This document shows, piece by piece, positions 13,792-20,596 of a DNA stretch of 24,232 nucleotides. Positions within the stretch are counted from its first letter, which is position 1, and the number at the start of each line of letters is the position of its first letter. The notes under the pieces were generated by a model. The model saw only the letters and a program-made list of their open reading frames with translations. It had not been told where the DNA came from and ran no database searches. The DNA lies in assembly GCA_948470005.1 (NCBI GenBank), contig CAOKNI010000015.1:1-24232 (forward strand). The letters run 5' to 3'. Source of the stretch: an uncultured Mycoplasmatota bacterium. GTDB taxonomy: Bacteria; Bacillota_I; Bacilli_A; RF39; UBA660. The position numbers and the translations under genes were made by a program.

Positions 13792-14889
13792 TTATTTTTT
13801 ATATAAGTTTTTTTCCTTCATGTAGTTAGTAATAGCCGAGTTATCAATAATTAAATTAGATAAAGACTCATTTTTATTTAAGCTATTAATGATTTGAGCG
13901 AGATATTCGGAACAATCTGCAGCATGAAACCATTTTTTATCTAGTGTTTCTTTAGAAATATAAGTGAGATTAGTAGAATAAAAAGCATTAAACAAACCTT
14001 TGTCATAAGCATCCTCAAACTTTTTAGTACCAGATGTGAATAGAGCAAATGTCGCAAAGAAAAATATTTTTTTGGCGCCTCGTTTTTTTAGTTCTTCTGC
14101 TACTTCTAACATAGAAGAGCCACTTGCTAGCATGTCATCAACTACAATGATATTTTTATTCTTAACATCTTTTCCTAAATATTCATGAGCAACAATGGGG
14201 TTCATGCCATTTACTATTTTAGATATATCTCTTCTTTTGTAAAACATTCCAACATCAACACGAAGAATATCTGCTAAATATCTTGCTCTATCCATAGCTC
14301 CAGTGTCAGGACTGACTACCAAAATATCTTCCTGATTAAATTCTTCGTTTTTTAGAAAAACTTTTAACATGTCATTTGTTGGGAAAAAGTTATCAAAAGG
14401 AAGAGTAGGTATAGCGTTTTGAACATTAGGGTCATGAGCATCAAAAGTGACTATGCCATTTATACCCAAATTTTTTAATTCTTGTAAAGCAGCTGCGCAA
14501 TCCAGCGACTCTCTATATTTACGACGATGTTGTCTAGAGGAATATAAAAAAGGCATGACTACTCTAATACTTTTTGCGTGACCCATTATAGCTAAAATAG
14601 TTCTTTTTATATCTTGAAAATGTTCATCAGGACTCATGTGATGTGTAAAATCATACATTTCGTATGTTATGTTATAATTGTGAGTATCACTTAATATGTA
14701 AACGTCTTTTCCGCGAATTGTTTCTAAAATTTTTACTTTTCCTTCACCATCATTAAAGCGAACTATGTCGATTGGGACTAAGTAGTTGTTTTTAGAATTA
14801 CGTATTTTTTTAATTTCTTTGTTTACTTTTAAGCCTAATTCTTCACAATTTTTCATGACAATTAAACTTAAATCTTCGTTATTTTTCAT
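13792..14889 (-). CDS. prs: Ribose-phosphate pyrophosphokinase-like protein (PRPP synthetase)
   Basis: A 365-residue protein of the PRPP synthetase family, which makes PRPP from ribose 5-phosphate and ATP for nucleotide, His and Trp synthesis. Recognisable are the N-terminal DVYILSDTHN (about 62), RVVMPFLYSSRQHRR (about 109-123, matching the YARQDRK region), VTFDAHDPNVQNAIP (147-161, matching the DLHA region) and the PRPP loop VVDDMLASGSS (249-259). The sequence diverges from housekeeping Prs (about 315 residues) and has N- and C-terminal extensions, so it belongs to a variant branch. Whether it is the only Prs of the cell is unknown. AAGGAG and an extended -10 precede it. Confidence 0.85.
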   Translation of the reverse strand: MKNNEDLSLIVMKNCEELGLKVNKEIKKIRNSKNNYLVPIDIVRFNDGEGKVKILETIRGKDVYILSDTHNYNITYEMYDFTHHMSPDEHFQDIKRTILAIMGHAKSIRVVMPFLYSSRQHRRKYRESLDCAAALQELKNLGINGIVTFDAHDPNVQNAIPTLPFDNFFPTNDMLKVFLKNEEFNQEDILVVSPDTGAMDRARYLADILRVDVGMFYKRRDISKIVNGMNPIVAHEYLGKDVKNKNIIVVDDMLASGSSMLEVAEELKKRGAKKIFFFATFALFTSGTKKFEDAYDKGLFNAFYSTNLTYISKETLDKKWFHAADCSEYLAQIINSLNKNESLSNLIIDNSAITNYMKEKNLYKK

Positions 14890-14909
14890 ATAAACTCCTT
14901 ATACTTAAA

Positions 14910-14918
14910 ATTTTAGCA
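14910..14918 (-). promoter_or_regulatory. Extended -10 box for prs
   Basis: The minus strand reads TGCTAAAAT, the same motif as before the DUF192 gene, about 20 bases ahead of the prs ATG. Confidence 0.5.
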
Positions 14919-14948
14919 TAACTAGATTGTAATAAAAAGGTTAAAATT

Positions 14949-15407
14949 TTAGTTTTTGAAATTTATTTCACAATTTTTTAAAGCTTCATATATTTTAAAA
15001 TCTCTTTTTCTTTTGATTTCATTAAATAATAAATCATAAAATATTTCCCATACTAAAACCCAACCAGCGATTAAAAATAATTCGCTTAGAAGTGTAGGTA
15101 GCTTATTAGATAGGAATATTGCAATACTACCTAAAAGCAAAAGAAATAGACGGAAGTAATTATCCACTAAATCAAATTTTTTAAAAAGAGCGGCTGTAGT
15201 TTCATAATGATCATGAATAACATTACATAGAAGTAATCTATCTTCTTCATTTTTAAGACCACTAACATTTAATTTTATCTTTGATGTTTTAATAATTTTA
15301 AATTTGCATTTATCCTTTAGATAATCATGTAATTCCTTATTTAATTCTCTTTTATTAAATCTATTGGTCGCATCGTTAATATTTGAAAGTTCTAGTTTTA
15401 TTTCCAT
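14949..15407 (-). CDS. Hypothetical membrane protein with two TM helices
   Basis: A 152-residue protein. The N-terminal 85 residues are charged and soluble (KRELNKELHDYLKDKCK, KIKLNVSGLKNEEDRLLL), followed by two hydrophobic helices around residues 88-125 and a short charged tail. No family is recognised. The start at 15407 is preferred because AAAGGAG lies right before it, inside the end of the upstream gene; an earlier ATG would extend into that gene. It forms an operon with the deaminase-like/DUF1653 gene (10-base gap). Two short helices plus a cytosolic domain suggest a membrane-tethered partner, but nothing shows of what. Confidence 0.7.
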   Translation of the reverse strand: MEIKLELSNINDATNRFNKRELNKELHDYLKDKCKFKIIKTSKIKLNVSGLKNEEDRLLLCNVIHDHYETTAALFKKFDLVDNYFRLFLLLLGSIAIFLSNKLPTLLSELFLIAGWVLVWEIFYDLLFNEIKRKRDFKIYEALKNCEINFKN

Positions 15408-15417
15408 TTTTGCTCCT

Positions 15418-16218
15418 TTAATTTTCATTTGTATAGTCGGTGGTAAGGTCGTCAACTATTTCAAAGCGATGACTTTGGCCAGTAATGTTTTCTGGTTTAT
15501 CTTTTGGTATTTCTTCAAAAAACATATTTGCAGGTCTGGTCCAAATATTTGAATCTTTACGATTATAAAGAGTTTTATAAATAATCATATACTCCTTAGT
15601 TTCAGAATTTAAACAGATATCTTCAACATAATAATAGTTTCCTTTATAATGTCTTATTACTTTACCAATTAAATCAGTAAATATTTTAGAGCCTGAGCTT
15701 CCATCTTCATTTTGATAAACAGGAGTCAATTCATTTTCGTAAAGGTATTTTTTGCTTACTTTTTCATCAAGACTTTCAAATACAATCTGTGCAATACGCA
15801 TATTTTTGGTGATAATATAGGTGTTTGGGGACATGTTAGTTATAGTTAAATTAAGACGCCCAATGTAGCCAGGATTTAAGTGCTGATATGTTATATAAAT
15901 TCCTAATCGATTAAATGAGGTGCGACCTCTTAGGTGAGCACAAAGATATTCCGGTATATTAAATTGTTCTTTTAAAGGGATTAGAACACATTCTTGGGGC
16001 TTTAATTCATAACCATTTTTTAAAGATACTTGTTCGTACATGCTTGATATAGCATCCGCATCATTTAAAGAAATAGGTTTATCTTTAGTAATAAATGTTA
16101 GAATATAGTCTTCCATTGTGACATCATAAGAGCTTCCTCTTATATTTTCTTCTTTATAATTTTCGATTAATACTTTATTACTTACAAGCTCTTTTATTTT
16201 TTTACCATTTAATATCAT
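15418..16218 (-). CDS. dCTP deaminase/dUTPase-fold protein fused to DUF1653
   Basis: A 266-residue two-domain protein. Residues 1-180 match the dCTP deaminase/dUTPase trimer fold: GSSYDVTMEDY, LRGRTSFNRLGIYI (97-110), HLNPGYIGRLNLTITN (113-128) and the closing YQNEDGSSGSKIF (168-180). Residues 183-238 match DUF1653: GKVIRHYKGNYYYVEDI, NSETKEYMIIYKTLY, WTRPANMFFEEI. By alignment to E. coli Dcd, the GRSS Ser and the Arg four residues after it are kept, but the catalytic Glu of VLEFYN is Thr125 (NLTITN). Deamination by the usual mechanism is therefore doubtful; nucleotide binding or triphosphatase activity remains possible. It has its own promoter and AAGGATGG. Confidence 0.82.
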   Translation of the reverse strand: MILNGKKIKELVSNKVLIENYKEENIRGSSYDVTMEDYILTFITKDKPISLNDADAISSMYEQVSLKNGYELKPQECVLIPLKEQFNIPEYLCAHLRGRTSFNRLGIYITYQHLNPGYIGRLNLTITNMSPNTYIITKNMRIAQIVFESLDEKVSKKYLYENELTPVYQNEDGSSGSKIFTDLIGKVIRHYKGNYYYVEDICLNSETKEYMIIYKTLYNRKDSNIWTRPANMFFEEIPKDKPENITGQSHRFEIVDDLTTDYTNEN

Positions 16219-16239
16219 ATAAATACCATCCTTAATTTT

Positions 16240-16248
16240 ATTTTAACA
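16240..16248 (-). promoter_or_regulatory. Extended -10 box for the deaminase-like operon
   Basis: The minus strand reads TGTTAAAAT, about 20 bases before the ATG at 16218. A weak TTTCCA stands 17 bases upstream. Confidence 0.45.
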
Positions 16249-16273
16249 TAAAAAGGCTTAGTTGGAAATAATA

Positions 16274-16302
16274 TTGTTTACTTATTAAATAAGTGTTATA
16301 AT
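16274..16302 (+). promoter_or_regulatory. tRNA-Gln promoter
   Basis: TTGTTT (16274-16279), 17 bases, then TATAAT (16297-16302) with TG one base before it. The tRNA begins 13 bases downstream. Confidence 0.65.
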
Positions 16303-16314
16303 ATATTTATAAAT

Positions 16315-16390
16315 TGCCCTGTAGCCAAGCGGTAAGGCGGTAGGCTCTGACCCTATGATTCCATTGGTTCGAATCCAATCAGGGCAGCCA
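16315..16390 (+). tRNA. tRNA-Gln (anticodon CUG), CCA encoded
   Basis: The acceptor TGCCCTG pairs with CAGGGCA, followed by discriminator G and an encoded CCA. The D arm is GCCAAGCGGTAAGGC, the anticodon stem GTAGG/CCTAT encloses CTCTGAC (anticodon CTG, reads CAG), and the T arm is ATTGG-TTCGAAT-CCAAT. All arms pair. The variable loop has six bases. Confidence 0.93.
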
Positions 16391-16400
16391 ATTTGTATAT

Positions 16401-16420
16401 AACTCGAAATGAGTTTTTTT
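16401..16420 (+). terminator. Hairpin between tRNA-Gln and the rubredoxin fusion gene
   Basis: AACTC (16401-16405) and GAGTT (16411-16415) around GAAAT, followed by a T tract. The stem is short, so it may be leaky; only 23 bases separate it from the next ATG and no promoter fits there. Confidence 0.6.
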
Positions 16421-16443
16421 TATAAAAGTTAATGGAGGAATTT

Positions 16444-17046
16444 ATGAAAAATAAAAAAATAACCAGAAAGATAACCCAAGGAATGTATGTATTAACAACA
16501 AAGGGTGGGGGATGTATTGTAGATGCTGTCTCTCAAATTAGTGCTGGTGATAATCCTTTGATTGCTGTTGCGGTAATGAAATCTAATTATACTAATGAGT
16601 TACTAAAAAAGAATGATAAGTTTGCTATTTCAATATTAGGTAAAGATTGTAATTCTGAGATTATTAAAACATTTGGCATGAATTCTATGCGAAATATTGA
16701 TAAATTTTTAAATATTCCAGCTTCGGAAGTAATGGGTGAAAAAGTTATTAATGATTCACTTGGGTATATGATATGTGAAATAGTTGATAGTATTGAAAAT
16801 GAAACGCATACTCTTTTTATCGGTAAACTTGTGGAAGCGGATGTATATCAGGATAAAGAGGCTATGAGTTATGGCTACTACCAAGAACATAAAGATGAGT
16901 TACTAAAAGTAACAACCGCAAAAGGTAAAACCGCTTGGATATGTACAATTTGTGGTTATGTTTATTATGGGGAAGAACTTCCAGATGATTTTAAATGTCC
17001 AATGTGTGGGGTTGAAAAAGAGCTTTTTGAGAAGAAAATAGGTTAA
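16444..17046 (+). CDS. Flavin reductase-rubredoxin fusion protein
   Basis: A 200-residue cytoplasmic redox protein. Residues 1-150 match the FMN-binding flavin reductase-like domain ([57 protein letters not shown]). Residues 160-200 form a rubredoxin with [25 protein letters not shown], both CxxCG knuckles intact. This layout resembles clostridial high-molecular-weight rubredoxins that pass electrons from NAD(P)H to oxygen- or NO-reducing flavodiiron proteins, which suits an anaerobe. The ATG at 16444 is chosen because the earlier ATG at 16432 contains the GGAGG site. It is probably transcribed by read-through from the tRNA promoter. Confidence 0.88.
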   Translation: MKNKKITRKITQGMYVLTTKGGGCIVDAVSQISAGDNPLIAVAVMKSNYTNELLKKNDKFAISILGKDCNSEIIKTFGMNSMRNIDKFLNIPASEVMGEKVINDSLGYMICEIVDSIENETHTLFIGKLVEADVYQDKEAMSYGYYQEHKDELLKVTTAKGKTAWICTICGYVYYGEELPDDFKCPMCGVEKELFEKKIG

Positions 17047-17047
17047 T

Positions 17048-17478
17048 ATGAAAAAATTAATAATAGTTTTATTAAGTCTTATTTTGGTTTTAGGAGTAGG
17101 TGGTTGTAATTCTAAATCTAATAATGGTGAGGCTGATAAAGAATCTGATGTTATAATTAAAAATTAAAAATGGAACGTTAACTAAAGAAAAAGCGACTGT
17201 TGTTTTGATAAATAATAGTAAGTTAACTGTTAGCTATAGTAAAGATTATTTTATCGAAAAAGAAAAAAATGGAAAGTGGTATTCCCTAAAAACAATTAGT
17301 GCTAGAGTTTTTAACCTACCTTTATATACAAGAATCTAAAGAAATAGTAGTGAGTTTAACTTATGGTTATGGATCTTTAGTCTAAGGAAAATATAGAATA
17401 GTAAAAGAAGTTGCATTTGAGTATGAGAATGATAAAAAGGGATATTTTAATGTAGCCACGGAATTTATTATAAGATAA
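17048..17478 (+). pseudogene. Lipoprotein with Ig-like domain, broken by a 7-base duplication and later lesions
   Basis: The ATG at 17048 opens a lipoprotein signal (MKKLIIVLLSLILVLGVGGC) and stops after 39 codons at 17165. The stop arises from a tandem AATTAAA duplication (17155-17161 and 17162-17168); removing one copy restores VIIKNGTLTKEKATVVL and INNSKLTVSYSKDYFIEKE. A second shift occurs near 17330 (LPLYT to QESKEIVVSLTYGYGSL), and a TAA at 17383 interrupts GKYRIVKEVAFEYEN, which then runs to a TAA at 17476-17478. The restored C-terminal part resembles a bacterial Ig-like domain (NGTLTK, NNS, EKEKNGKWY, GKYRIVKEV). It begins one base after the rubredoxin-fusion stop. Confidence 0.8.
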
Positions 17479-17501
17479 AAATTACAATAGCTTATAGTAA
17501 T
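17477..17501 (-). terminator. Terminator containing the stop of the 247-residue gene
   Basis: On the minus strand ATTACTATAAGCTATTGTAAT, a hairpin with one A-A mismatch, runs into TTTTATC. The gene's stop codon (17484-17482) is in the 3' arm. Confidence 0.5.
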
Positions 17502-18225
17502 TTAGAAATTCCCATAAATAGGGTGATAATACTTTTAAGTCATAATTAGAGTTTTTTATCATCCATATTAAAATATCTGTACAGTAAATTTTATTATTAA
17601 GAGTTAATAAAGTTATTTTGTTAGGTGGTATTTGGACATTGCTAAGAGTATGCATGTTCCAATAATCCATTTTTTTGCTACTCATTTTGTTTTGTTTAGC
17701 ATAAACAGTTCTTAATAGTTTTTTGTTAAATTTCCCATCTTTTACTTCGTCAATATCGTCATATTTAAAGTCTTTTCCTCCTTCTAAATCAAGTAAGAGA
17801 AAACAGCTATTGTCTAATATATTTTTCATAAGTTTGTAGGATTTTATTTTGAAGGGTTTAAATTTAAATTCTAAGCAAACAACGATATTTATGACTCTTC
17901 CAACTAAATGGCGAATTAGTGGTAAACGCATTATAAATGTACAAAAACAATAAAAAGGAATATCCGCTTTTTCACCTGGTAAATCCGTTAGTCTTTTGGC
18001 GATTAACCATCTAATCCAAGAATCAAAAATAGAAAATACTCCTTTATCGCCTATAGCAAAAAATATTTTCTTCGTTTTTTCAATGCCAATTGCACTGTTA
18101 CCAATTAGGGGTTTTAGACCAAAAGCATCAATACTTTTAATATTTTCAATGTTGGTATAATGAAAAAAAGAATATTTATAGTCAATATTTTGAATATCTT
18201 TAATAGATATGTTTTGGAAATTCAT
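17482..18225 (-). CDS. Hypothetical protein with HYT motif (tandem paralogue, intact copy)
   Basis: A 247-residue protein whose N-terminus reads SFFHYTNIENIKSIDAFGL (H22-Y23-T24), then GNSAIGIEKTKKIFFAIGDKG and FDSWIRWLIAK. A start of the form (F/Y)HYT-N-I-GL is seen in several ADP-ribosyltransferase-like folds, but I do not see the rest of a diagnostic ART set, so this is only a hint. The middle is aromatic and hydrophobic, without a clear signal peptide. The C-terminal half contains LLLDLEGGKDFKYDDIDEVK and MDYWNMHTLSNVQIPPNKI, both shared with the upstream broken copy. AAAGGAG precedes the ATG, and the gap to the paralogue is only four bases. Function unknown. Confidence 0.7.
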   Translation of the reverse strand: MNFQNISIKDIQNIDYKYSFFHYTNIENIKSIDAFGLKPLIGNSAIGIEKTKKIFFAIGDKGVFSIFDSWIRWLIAKRLTDLPGEKADIPFYCFCTFIMRLPLIRHLVGRVINIVVCLEFKFKPFKIKSYKLMKNILDNSCFLLLDLEGGKDFKYDDIDEVKDGKFNKKLLRTVYAKQNKMSSKKMDYWNMHTLSNVQIPPNKITLLTLNNKIYCTDILIWMIKNSNYDLKVLSPYLWEFLNYYKLL

Positions 18226-18229
18226 TATT

Positions 18230-18955
18230 TTACTCCTTTATTTTGATATTATAATTCATGGTTTTTAAATAATCACATAAAACTGGACAAATATTTAATA
18301 AATCTAAACTAGTATTTTTAACAGCAAAAATAAGAATATCTTTAATATTGTCTTTATTATGAACTTTGCATAATTTTAATTTTGTTGGGGAAACACCTTT
18401 ATTTTGCATGGTATGTAAATTCCATTTATCCATACAGTTGCTATTCATATCTGAATATTTTTCAGAATAGCCTAATTCAATTAAGTGTCTTTTGCGGTAG
18501 TTTTGAGATTTTATTTCGTCTATATCTGCGAATGAAAAATCTTTATTTTCTTCAATATCAAGATTTAAAAGGATACATTTATTTATTTGTTTATCAAATA
18601 CTTTATAAGCGTAATTTTTGTGCCTCTTACTATTTTTTATTATGAAAAAATAAATATCGACCAAAAAAGAGGGGAAGTATTTAGAACGCATAGCTTTAGA
18701 ACCTAAGCCATAAGTTATTTTAAGGTTAGGAACAAGGGGCATATGTTTATAAACAGTTATCCAACTATCAAATAAAATTAGTAAATTATCTAATCCCTGA
18801 ACGAAAAAGACTTTTTTTGTTTTTTAGATATGTTCCGCATGTTTTTCTTTTTGAGGAATTAATCCTTCTTTTTCAATGCTTTTAAAATTATCTTTTAAAG
18901 TAAAATGAAAATAATTCGCATTTATATCATTTAGAGAAATATTATAATTTTGCAT
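18230..18955 (-). pseudogene. Second copy of the HYT-motif family, interrupted by one stop codon
   Basis: GGGTGG and an ATG at 18955 start MQNYNISLNDINANYFHFTL and KDNFKSIEKEGLIPQ, collinear with the intact neighbour. The frame stays open except for one TAA at 18826-18824, exactly where the paralogue has the Glu of GIEKTKKIFF (here HI-stop-KTKKVFF). It then runs to a TAA at 18230-18232, ending MNYNIKIKE. A single GAA-to-TAA change explains the break. The rest, including DIEENKDFSFADIDEIKS and MDKWNLHTMQNKGVSP, is well kept, so the loss is recent or the stop is read through. The internal ATG at 18742 is unlikely to be a true start. Confidence 0.75.
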
Positions 18956-19000
18956 GTTACCACCCAATTTATATAAATATTTTAACATGATTTTAAAAAT

Positions 19001-19034
19001 AAAAAAACCTCGCTTACTATTTTATTGTGCGAGT
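19001..19034 (-). terminator. Hairpin with T run upstream of the HYT pseudogene
   Basis: On the minus strand CTCGC (19033-19029) and GCGAG (19013-19009) are followed by G and seven T residues. It would end a transcript coming from the tmRNA side. Confidence 0.5.
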
Positions 19035-19105
19035 ATTTACATCTTATGGTGGACCTGAATAATCTAAGAACAAACTATTTCGTATTTTGTGTTAATAATA
19101 AAACT

Positions 19106-19351
19106 TTAATTTTTTTCTTCATAAGAAACATTTTCTAACTTTGCAAAGTTAATAATAGGACTTTTTCGGTTTATATAAGCCGTTATCAAAACTTATATTG
19201 GATTCTATTATTAAATTTTACTTTTAAAATGCAATGAATATCAAATTCACATTTATGCTTGCTATTCTTTTTTGAAAATTTTTCTTAATTCTAAATGTCC
19301 TGTACTCATTAAATCATCATTTATAAAAATTCGATATAATCGAATTAAAAA
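19106..19351 (-). pseudogene. Headless gene remnant starting at the tmRNA 3' end
   Basis: This gene-free stretch of about 400 bases (18956-19358) is not empty. Reading away from the tmRNA, the frame from 19351 gives LIRLYRIFINDDLMSTGH then LELRKIFKK, shifts near 19265 to SKHKCEFDIHCILKVKFNNR, then again near 19193 to ITAYINRKSPIINFAKLE and NVSYEEKN, with a TAA at 19108-19106. The three pieces abut in order, so together they look like the last 80 or so residues of one protein. No start codon exists: a TGA is met just upstream and the tmRNA follows. The family is not recognised. Confidence 0.5.
19324..19346 (-). terminator. tmRNA terminator
   Basis: AATTCGAT and ATCGAATT (arms 19346-19339 and 19335-19328) form an eight-base perfect stem, with a T run following on the minus strand. 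It begins 13 bases past the mature tmRNA 3' end. It lies within the gene remnant's reading frame. Confidence 0.65.
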
Positions 19352-19358
19352 TCAAAAC

Positions 19359-19729
19359 TGGTGGAGTAGAGGAGAGTCGAACTCCTGTCCAATATATTCT
19401 ATCATACAATGTCTACAAGTTTAGCTTGATTTATATTTTAGTTTTTTACTGGCTCAAGACTAACCTATAAAAAACCTAAGTTTAGTAAAAGTTCGTTCCT
19501 ATTCCTAAACAAAATAGAAATATTACTTATATATATGAACCCCTAATAATCCTATAAGTAAAACTATTAGAAGCTTGCTTATATCCTAAATTAGACTAGG
19601 CAGCAAACGCAAGGTTTGCAAAAGCAAAAGAATTCTCATTCTTGTCATTTAATTTTAATTGGAGACTTAAGGCGTCACTTCCACTTGCAATCATATTTAG
19701 TGATACATGTCGAAACCATAGGCTACCCC
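19359..19729 (-). ncRNA. ssrA: tmRNA (transfer-messenger RNA)
   Basis: One-piece tmRNA of 371 bases that rescues stalled ribosomes by adding a degradation tag. The 5' end GGGGTAG (19729-19723) pairs with CTACTCC ahead of ACCA at 19359, with one G-U. GGTTTCGACATG near the 5' end and the T arm GGAGTTCGACTCTCC near the 3' end are typical. The tag frame ends with a TAG at 19598-19596. Reading back, it gives DKNENSFAFANLAFAA; the resume codon is inferred as GAC at 19646, since the upstream frame stays open and has no canonical TAGTC-type marker. An extended -10 box (TGCTATAAT) lies just upstream. Confidence 0.93.
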
Positions 19730-19740
19730 ATGTGATATAT

Positions 19741-19749
19741 ATTATAGCA
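19741..19749 (-). promoter_or_regulatory. Extended -10 box of the tmRNA gene
   Basis: The minus strand reads TGCTATAAT, ending 12 bases before the mature 5' end. The DNA where a -35 would lie overlaps the terminator of the upstream gene. Confidence 0.6.
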
Positions 19750-19757
19750 TAAAATAT

Positions 19758-19783
19758 AAAAAAAATGAAGTATTTCTACTTCA
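19758..19783 (-). terminator. Terminator containing the stop of the 129-residue gene
   Basis: On the minus strand TGAAGTA-GAAA-TACTTCA, a perfect seven-base stem, is followed by eight T residues. The gene's TAG (19778-19776) lies in the 5' arm and loop. Confidence 0.75.
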
Positions 19784-20165
19784 AGAAGGCAATTGCGATA
19801 ATAAAACCGATATTTAAAATACCATATAGAAGAACTGCGACATTTATGAAAGCAGCTCGAGATGACTTAGGAGCTTCACTTTTAACAAGCATTCTAGTTT
19901 GACCGTCTTGTTGTCTTAAGACATCAGCATTATGCATACTAGTAGTTTTGCCTAACTCTTTAGTTGTAGCATAAAAATCGTCTATTTTATTATTTATTAA
20001 GCCTTTTAAAGGAGAGTTTTCTGGTAGAGTGGCAATATTCATTTCTACTTGTCCTAAAAGCATTCTATTATCACTTGTTAAATATTCCGAATTATCTTTG
20101 GCATTAAAATATGTATCCATATAAGTATTAATAGTTTGTTCTACATTATTTGATTTTTCTTCCAT
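19776..20165 (-). CDS. Hypothetical tail-anchored protein
   Basis: A 129-residue protein with a hydrophilic, helical and acidic first 105 residues (DNRMLLGQVEMNIATLPENS, KIDDFYATTKELGKTTSMHN) and one C-terminal transmembrane helix (INVAVLLYGILNIGFIIAIAFLK) with almost nothing after it. That is the layout of a tail-anchored membrane protein with its bulk in the cytosol. No family is recognised. It follows the 108-residue gene by two bases, with the ribosome binding site GGAAGTGAGGG inside that gene's end, so the pair is co-translated and the two products may interact. Confidence 0.7.
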   Translation of the reverse strand: MEEKSNNVEQTINTYMDTYFNAKDNSEYLTSDNRMLLGQVEMNIATLPENSPLKGLINNKIDDFYATTKELGKTTSMHNADVLRQQDGQTRMLVKSEAPKSSRAAFINVAVLLYGILNIGFIIAIAFLK

Positions 20166-20167
20166 TT

Positions 20168-20494
20168 TTATCCCTCACTTCCTATAAATTGGGGTTTTAT
20201 AAAATTATCAAAGCCGTGATTTTGCATTAATTTAATGAAACCATAAAGACCAGTACAATCTTTATTAAGTTTAATTATATTAATAAATTCTTCGGGGCTA
20301 ACATTCCAAGCATTACCTGGAAGTGTACGTAAATCAAAGGTAAGAGCTATAGAATTTATAACTTCACCATTTTTTCTGTATATAATTTGGTTATCTTCAC
20401 ATGATAATCCTTCTAAATTAGGATAAAACTCTAAATTTTGTTTAAAAATAAAATCATTTATATTTATAATTCCCGTATTTTCTGTATCACTCAT
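20168..20494 (-). CDS. Hypothetical protein, 108 residues
   Basis: A small acidic soluble protein (MSDTENTGIININDFIFKQN, IIYRKNGEVINSIALTFDLR, SPEEFINIIKLNKDCTGLYG). No transmembrane segment, signal or known motif is visible. It is the first gene of a two-gene minus-strand operon with the tail-anchored protein. The start is supported by AGGAGGG and a promoter (TTGTTT-17-TACAAT). Function unknown. Confidence 0.7.
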   Translation of the reverse strand: MSDTENTGIININDFIFKQNLEFYPNLEGLSCEDNQIIYRKNGEVINSIALTFDLRTLPGNAWNVSPEEFINIIKLNKDCTGLYGFIKLMQNHGFDNFIKPQFIGSEG

Positions 20495-20518
20495 GATGTA
20501 CCCTCCTAGTTTATTTAT

Positions 20519-20547
20519 ATTGTATCAAAAAAACTAAAAAAAAACAA
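20519..20547 (-). promoter_or_regulatory. Promoter of the two-gene minus operon
   Basis: On the minus strand TTGTTT (20547-20542), 17 bases made mostly of T runs, then TACAAT (20524-20519). Confidence 0.55.
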
Positions 20548-20573
20548 CACTAAACAAACTAAAAAATATGTAG

Positions 20574-20579
20574 TATAAT
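20574..20579 (+). promoter_or_regulatory. -10 box of sufB
   Basis: TATAAT, 18 bases before the sufB ATG, with GGGGT between. The -35 is poor (TAAACA at 20551-20556). Confidence 0.5.
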
Positions 20580-20596
20580 GTTTATGGGGTAACTAT

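Noticed and set aside
18230..18742. Separate 170-residue gene starting at 18742
   Set aside because: The frame continues upstream to a good start at 18955 with homology to the neighbour, broken only by one TAA.
19136..19151. 16-base perfect palindrome TAACTTTGCAAAGTTA
   Set aside because: It lies inside the reading frame of the gene remnant (NFAKLE) and has no promoter beside it, so chance is likely.
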